Assembly (NCBI GenBank): GCA_001953115.1
Contig: LSSL01000064.1
Location: 1 to 28,595, forward strand
From: Smittium mucronatum
Lineage: Eukaryota; Kickxellomycota; Harpellomycetes; Harpellales; Legeriomycetaceae
Length of the DNA stretch: 28,595 nucleotides
Reading direction: 5' to 3'
In this document: in pieces, positions 24,588 to 28,595 of the stretch
How the letters are laid out: each line of letters begins with the position of its first letter
Numbering within the stretch: position 1 is the first letter of the stretch
Made by a program: the position numbers and the translations under genes
The notes under the pieces: model-generated
The model's database searches: none
Told to the model about the DNA's origin: nothing
The model's input: only the letters and a program-made list of their open reading frames with translations

Positions 24588-24747
24588 CCCTTTCCATGCC
24601 AAAAACCATGATCATAATATACTCGCATAAGTTATTTAATCTATTTGGTTAGTTTATAATTTAAGTATTAGTGCATATGTATTACTGGTTTGATGCCAGC
24701 GTAAGTGAAAGATGTATTAAATCTTTGCACCGTCAGCCATGAAAAGG
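24588..24747. mobile_element. piggyBac-type MITE candidate B
   Basis: This 160-bp element has perfect TTAA on both sides (24584-24587 and 24748-24751). The ends CCCTTTCCATGCC and CCTTTTCATGGC are inverted copies with one gap. Length and end sequence agree with the neighbour 52 bp to the left, and both carry CCAGCGT at a similar inner position. They therefore appear to be diverged members of one family. No transposase is visible in the window. Confidence 0.62.
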
Positions 24748-24751
24748 TTAA

Positions 24752-25132
24752 ATCACGCTCAGGTAATTATGTTTTGAATTAAAGGATATTTATAAATGTA
24801 CGAAAATAAGTCAATAATATCGGATTTAATTGGATTATTTTCATTGATCCATTGGTAATGGACGTTGTTTGGTAACACTAAATAAATAATAAAAATAATT
24901 AATAACTCATTGGCCAAAAATAATAATGAGTGATAGAGTGGGCGATCAGCAATGGATGGAATTATTTATAATTCAAATCAGAAATAAAGAAAAAAAATTC
25001 CAAGATTTAATTAATCTAGTGTGTATGGTGGCTTCAATCAATTTCACTATCTAGCTGATAAAATTTGTGACAGAGTATATTTTTCGCATAAAGGAATCGC
25101 CGGGAATCTTTTTTGAGAAATAACATAGAATA
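24752..25132 (+). promoter_or_regulatory. Upstream region of MRPL31
   Basis: This non-coding stretch between the second MITE candidate and MRPL31 has more balanced composition than the desert. It should contain the MRPL31 promoter and 5' untranslated region. No specific motif was identified. Confidence 0.4.
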
Positions 25133-25566
25133 ATGTTCGGGGCTTTCAAACCTTCATTTTCAGCTTTAGGAGGAAGAGCATGGTAATCTATTTTTATTTC
25201 ATTTTTTACTTAAAAGGCTATTTCGTTTTAAAAGATGGTGTGGGCAAAGATATTGGAAATCAAAAGTAAAAAATTTAATGGAATTTTTAATTTAGGAGAA
25301 TTCCTTGGAAATTAAATAAGACAAGGAAGGCCAATGTGAGAAAGAGATTAGCTGCAGCAGATGAGGTCATTGAAACCTTAGTCGCATCGGGAGTAAGCTT
25401 CAAGAAACTAGATTTGGCTTTGGAATTACCGAAAGAACATGAAATGCTACCCAGGGACAAGTACACAACATTCTCAAAAACAGGAAAGAATTATAGAAAA
25501 GGGATTCATAAAGTTCCCAAATTTACAAAATATCCTATGCCTAGATTTTCCCCAGTCGGGTTTTGA
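25133..25566 (+). CDS. MRPL31: Mitochondrial ribosomal protein mL60 (MRPL31)
   Basis: This encodes a component of the mitochondrial large ribosomal subunit, known from fungi and made in the cytosol for import. Two exons, 25133-25182 and 25296-25566, are joined across a 113-bp GT-AG intron that splits a Trp codon (TG|G). The spliced product is 106 aa. The N-terminus MFGAFKPSFSALGGRAW followed by RIPWKLNKTRKANVRKRL matches the yeast Mrpl31 pattern (MFGPFK...GGLLWKIPWRMS...TRKR). The C-terminal KDKYxTF/YRKGIHKVPKxTK signature of the family appears here as RDKYTTFSKTGKNYRKGIHK followed by VPKFTKY. The start ATG is the only one that yields the conserved N-terminus. The protein is slightly shorter than the yeast form (131 aa). 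No doubt on family; no sign of damage. Confidence 0.94.
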
Positions 25567-26176
25567 ACAAAGAATATCAATAATAATTATTGACCACTAT
25601 TTTTTGAATTTACATCGCTTTATTGTTCATATTGTGTTTTTAAATAGACTTTTATAAAGAGATTGTTTCCTTAAAAATTATTAGATGAAAATCTATGAAT
25701 TTAACCTCTTATTATACCCTGACTTAAAAATTGAGGTAGAATTCATGGAAAATATTTCTCGATATTGTGTGGTTATTGATTGCAATCTTGGTTATTTAAC
25801 ATTCTATTAACTTCTGAACAGTAGTTGCTCGTGATATTCATTATCTATATTTTTATCAAGATAATTTAAATACTAATTCCAATGTTCTTTATGAATTTAT
25901 TTAGTCACATAAGTTTTAAAATGAGTGGTGATGTGACAAAAATATGTAAAACTAACCTTCAAATCCAAATCCTTTTTTGATAAATATCCTTTGGGATTAT
26001 CAATAAATAACGATTTTTTGAACGAGTTTATAATTGATAAGATTTTTTTTTCAGTTATAGATTTTTCTCCTAAAAAAGGTAAAACACATGAAAAAAAGAT
26101 AACATAAACATACAGTCTTTTAGAGGGGTAAAGGGAGAAGAATATTTTGGCAGTGTCATTTGGAAATGTGAAGGAG
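25567..26176. other. Intergenic space between convergent genes
   Basis: This stretch lies between the MRPL31 stop and the stop of the minus-strand gene. It is mainly AT-rich and would hold both 3' untranslated regions. A minus-strand patch at about 25700-25850 looks weakly coding (ITTQYREIFSMNS...) but carries stops and was not called. A further 3' exon of the minus-strand gene cannot be excluded. Confidence 0.5.
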
Positions 26177-26980
26177 CTAAATAATTAAAAAACGAATAAG
26201 AAAAAAACCTATATCGCTTAAGTTGTTGGAACTCAAAAGGCACAGCAAGTTTGGAGAAAATTTCTGAAAAATAGTGTGGAAGGCACTTATGCTATTGTTA
26301 TCACAAATAACAATCTTAAAACCAAAATCCTAAAATAATAAATTCATACATATACGTGTTAGAAGCGGTTGAATTTTTTTTATCGAGAGACAAAACAAAA
26401 GTTGAGTACCTTTAGTATATTGACTATATCATCCGGATCACACCATCTGTGATCAATGGGATACAGTTCATAAACGTTGTTCTCAAATATGCTAGTCCAA
26501 ATTTTATTAACAAAAACACTGACTTCAGGGATATGAATAGAATCGAACATACAATTAGAAGTTCGAAAATCAAGAGGTTCAATTGAAGTGGTATAAGAAT
26601 ATCCCTTTTCTAGTTGAGTTGGGGAAGTGTAAAATTCTTTGTTTAGTGAATAATTTTTTTTGATAATGTTAGTGGTTTCAGCCACGCCTCTTTTTGGAGG
26701 GAGAGTTTTTGACTCAAATTCTTTAATTGATTCTTGTAATTTTTTTCCGCCAGAAATGAAATCATAAGGTTTCCAGTAAATATAAGAAGAAAATTCATTA
26801 ATAAACATGATTCTAACGGGTTAAAGTAAAAACAGAATACTATAGATGCTAATTTCTTAATAAAAACCATTATTTTATAATAGTATATTAGTAATTTTAC
26901 CTCCATAGAAAAAAAATATCAGGATGTATTCTATCTCCATTTGAGATAGAGCTAGCGCTTTCGTTTTTATTGAAGTTCAT
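26177..26980 (-). CDS. Three-exon gene of unknown function
   Basis: I assembled exons 26980-26901, 26812-26410 and 26329-26177, joined by introns of 88 and 80 bp. Both introns are GT-AG and the second has TTCTAAC as branch site. All phases agree, giving 211 aa. The N-terminus is hydrophilic (MNFNKNESASSISNGDRIHP). Features include SSYIYWKPYDFISGG near residue 35, a charged Lys/Glu stretch at 50-80, HRWCDPDDIVNILKDFGF at about 148-165 running across the second junction, and a hydrophobic C-terminus (FFLIRFLII) that could be membrane-seeking. The consistent splice frames and non-random composition support a real gene. I recognise no family. It converges on MRPL31. The start could lie further upstream, since the frame stays open past 26980, and the last exon could be longer or different. 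Confidence 0.55.
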
Positions 26981-27542
26981 ACCGTTTAATTCGAATAAAT
27001 ATATTTTTATTTCTAAAAATAAAAACGCAAGCAAAGTAAAATTTAAGAAAGTGCTTATTTTTTGAGTTATGGGATATGTGGAATGCGCCTAACAGCTTTA
27101 TTTATACATTAAGAAAATACATATGAACTTTATGGAGGGTCAGACCAAAATTTAAATACTAATAAACGATAACTCAATAATAAAAAGCTTGACTCTTTAA
27201 CATCAACGTGATAAATCTTTAAGCTCAAGCAGAAGCCTGTTTGTTTTTATAGGTCAATCTCTTATTGAAGTTTTTCCTTTTCGAAGATATATTGTCAATA
27301 TTCAATTTCGGCCATTCATAAATAACGATAAACACTTTTCAAAGCTAGTTTTTTTCCTTCCATCAATATTGTGAATTTATTGTTAGTCTAAAGTTTGGTA
27401 TTTTAGTTAATCTTAGTGGCAGCCTTTAAAATAAAATGCTATTATATAACATTTAAAAATAGGGTTTGATTAAGGGCTTACAAAGGACTTCAAAACAAGC
27501 CAATCAATTATGTAAATATTATCCTTGTAGCTTTTGCCTTAC
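26981..27542. other. Intergenic, nothing recognised
   Basis: This is AT-rich sequence upstream of the unknown minus-strand gene. It would contain that gene's promoter. I see no supported exon, RNA gene or repeat in it. Confidence 0.5.
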
Positions 27543-27634
27543 AATCTTCCCGTAAGATTAAAATTCCGTGATACAAAAAAAATCTTCCCGTAAGATTAAA
27601 ATTCCGTGATACAAAAAAAATCTTCCCGTAAGAT
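27543..27634. repeat. 38-bp tandem repeat, 2.4 copies
   Basis: Copies begin at 27543, 27581 and 27619 (the last partial) and look identical over the shared part. Each unit starts with ATCTTCCCGTAAGAT, an imperfect hairpin (ATCTT and AAGAT around a 5-base loop), and contains AAAATTCCGTGATAC. The same 15-mer occurs alone at 24241-24255, so the unit has a dispersed relative 3.3 kb away. Confidence 0.9.
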
Positions 27635-27859
27635 AAATTGACTGGTGTTTTATTTTCATGCGTATGATTGGGCGAGCAAATCAGAAAACAATTTAACCAA
27701 GTTGATTTGGAGAAATAATAAAAAGAAAGACTTTTATCAACATAATACGTATGCTGAAAAAGTAAATTAATAATTTTTTTTTATCGCGGAATTTTATAAG
27801 ATAACACCATTAAAAACTATACTAAAAAAATATGAAAAAAAGAAAAAGACGTATAGAAA
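27635..27859. other. Short AT-rich stretch, nothing recognised
   Basis: It lies between the tandem repeat and the GC-elevated island and contains no supported feature. Confidence 0.4.
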
Positions 27860-28300
27860 AGACTATTATTCTAACTACAATAAGCTCCTCTGCCGGACTA
27901 CCGGCTGCGAACCTACAGGAAAATGTGCAATCTACCAACAGAAAGACCCCCCCTGGCAATGCATCATTTAGGTGTATGACTGAGGTTACATGCAATCAAG
28001 AATTAAGCTCTTTGTCAGCAAACAATAGTTGATTGAAGCTACTAAGCTCCTAGTCAGAGCCTACTTCTAACAGGATTACTAAAATTAGGCACCTACCCAA
28101 ACTTGGGTTTGATCGGCATGGCTTTCCTACAAATAGCTGTTAGACGCTGAGGCCCGTCTGATTGTCGAACGCTGGACTTGTGAACTAGACTATGTCACTG
28201 AAAAAATAAATAGAATCAAATAGTCTCTCAAGGTGCCATTACTGTTTGCATACTACCATTTCGTCAGGTATCAGGATATGCGACCTAAATGACATTTTAT
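27860..28300. other. GC-elevated coding-like island, unresolved
   Basis: Base composition here is clearly less AT-rich than its surroundings. Open segments occur on both strands. On plus there is 27832-28032 (66 aa, ATG, contains STNRKTPPGNASFRC). On minus there is an ATG at 28295 (MSFRSHILIPDEM, then a GTAGTA donor-like site), a segment at about 28100-28185 (VHKSSVRQSDGPQRLTAI...) and one at about 27845-28065 (LNDALPGGVFLLVDC...). The minus-strand pieces look slightly better and have a good TTTTTTCAG acceptor at about 28199, but I could not join them in one frame. It may be an intron-bearing gene, a decayed gene or a transposon fragment. It also holds small hairpins such as ACCCAA-ACT-TGGGT. 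Confidence 0.4.
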
Positions 28301-28595
28301 CTAATTATTTAGCCTATTACAAACTAAAATCTTAACGTACTTACCCAGTAAAAATAGCCAATTTTTATAAAACATGCCTTTATTAAAAATGTACTTAATA
28401 CTTAATTATTAGTGGCCATAAATCGGGCGAAAGTCATGTGGGTCAATTGAAAATAGGTGAAATGTCCCGTAACCATTTCGTCTACTTTTTCTTTATATCA
28501 TTTTGCGTAATTAGGATAGTTCTGACAAATGAAATTTGAGTGTTTTTTAAAATTATGCATGATAAATGCTAATTCTTTTTAATTTCCATTTATTG
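28301..28595. other. Right edge, nothing recognised
   Basis: This AT-rich sequence runs up to the window edge. I see no exon with splice support, no tRNA and no repeat. Confidence 0.4.

Noticed and set aside
27860..28300. Structured non-coding RNA (RNase P, MRP, SRP, U RNAs) or tRNA
   Set aside because: The conserved core motifs of these RNAs were looked for on both strands and not found. The hairpins alone are not sufficient.

Overview
This is a nuclear window from an AT-rich fungus. Two genes are recognised with confidence, both complete and intron-bearing: UPF2/NMD2 (nonsense-mediated mRNA decay) and MRPL31/mL60, a mitochondrial large-subunit protein known from fungi. Introns are 62-113 bp, with GTAAG-like donors, TAG/CAG acceptors and, in some, CTAAC or TACTAAC-type branch sites. 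The number of introns in UPF2 argues against a typical budding yeast. The exact lineage cannot be read from the window.

Layout. Positions 1-964 begin with a poly-C end and hold unresolved coding-like sequence. UPF2 fills 965-5223 on the minus strand in seven exons (1234 aa). A divergent, tentative small gene (5606-6108, plus strand) has an LYR-like stretch but a broken frame. From about 6.7 to 24.3 kb lies a gene desert of very low GC. It contains a (TATATC)n array interrupted by a 278-base assembly gap, a cluster of AATTCAA motifs, and a nearly perfect inverted repeat: arms of 982 and 994 bp, 18093-19074 and 21179-22172, around a 2104-bp centre.

Right of the desert, base composition recovers. 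Two adjacent elements of about 160 bp with TTAA-like flanks and CCY-type inverted ends (24370-24531 and 24588-24747) look like piggyBac-type MITEs. They are followed by MRPL31 (25133-25566, plus), a convergent three-exon gene of unknown function (26177-26980, minus, 211 aa), a 38-bp tandem repeat (27543-27634), and a GC-elevated island (about 27860-28300) that looks coding but could not be resolved.

The genes are ordinary housekeeping loci and form no pathway together. The most notable structure is the large inverted repeat inside the gene-free AT-rich block. Its architecture resembles the inverted-repeat centromeres known in some fungi, or an invertible or fold-back element. The sequence alone cannot decide which.
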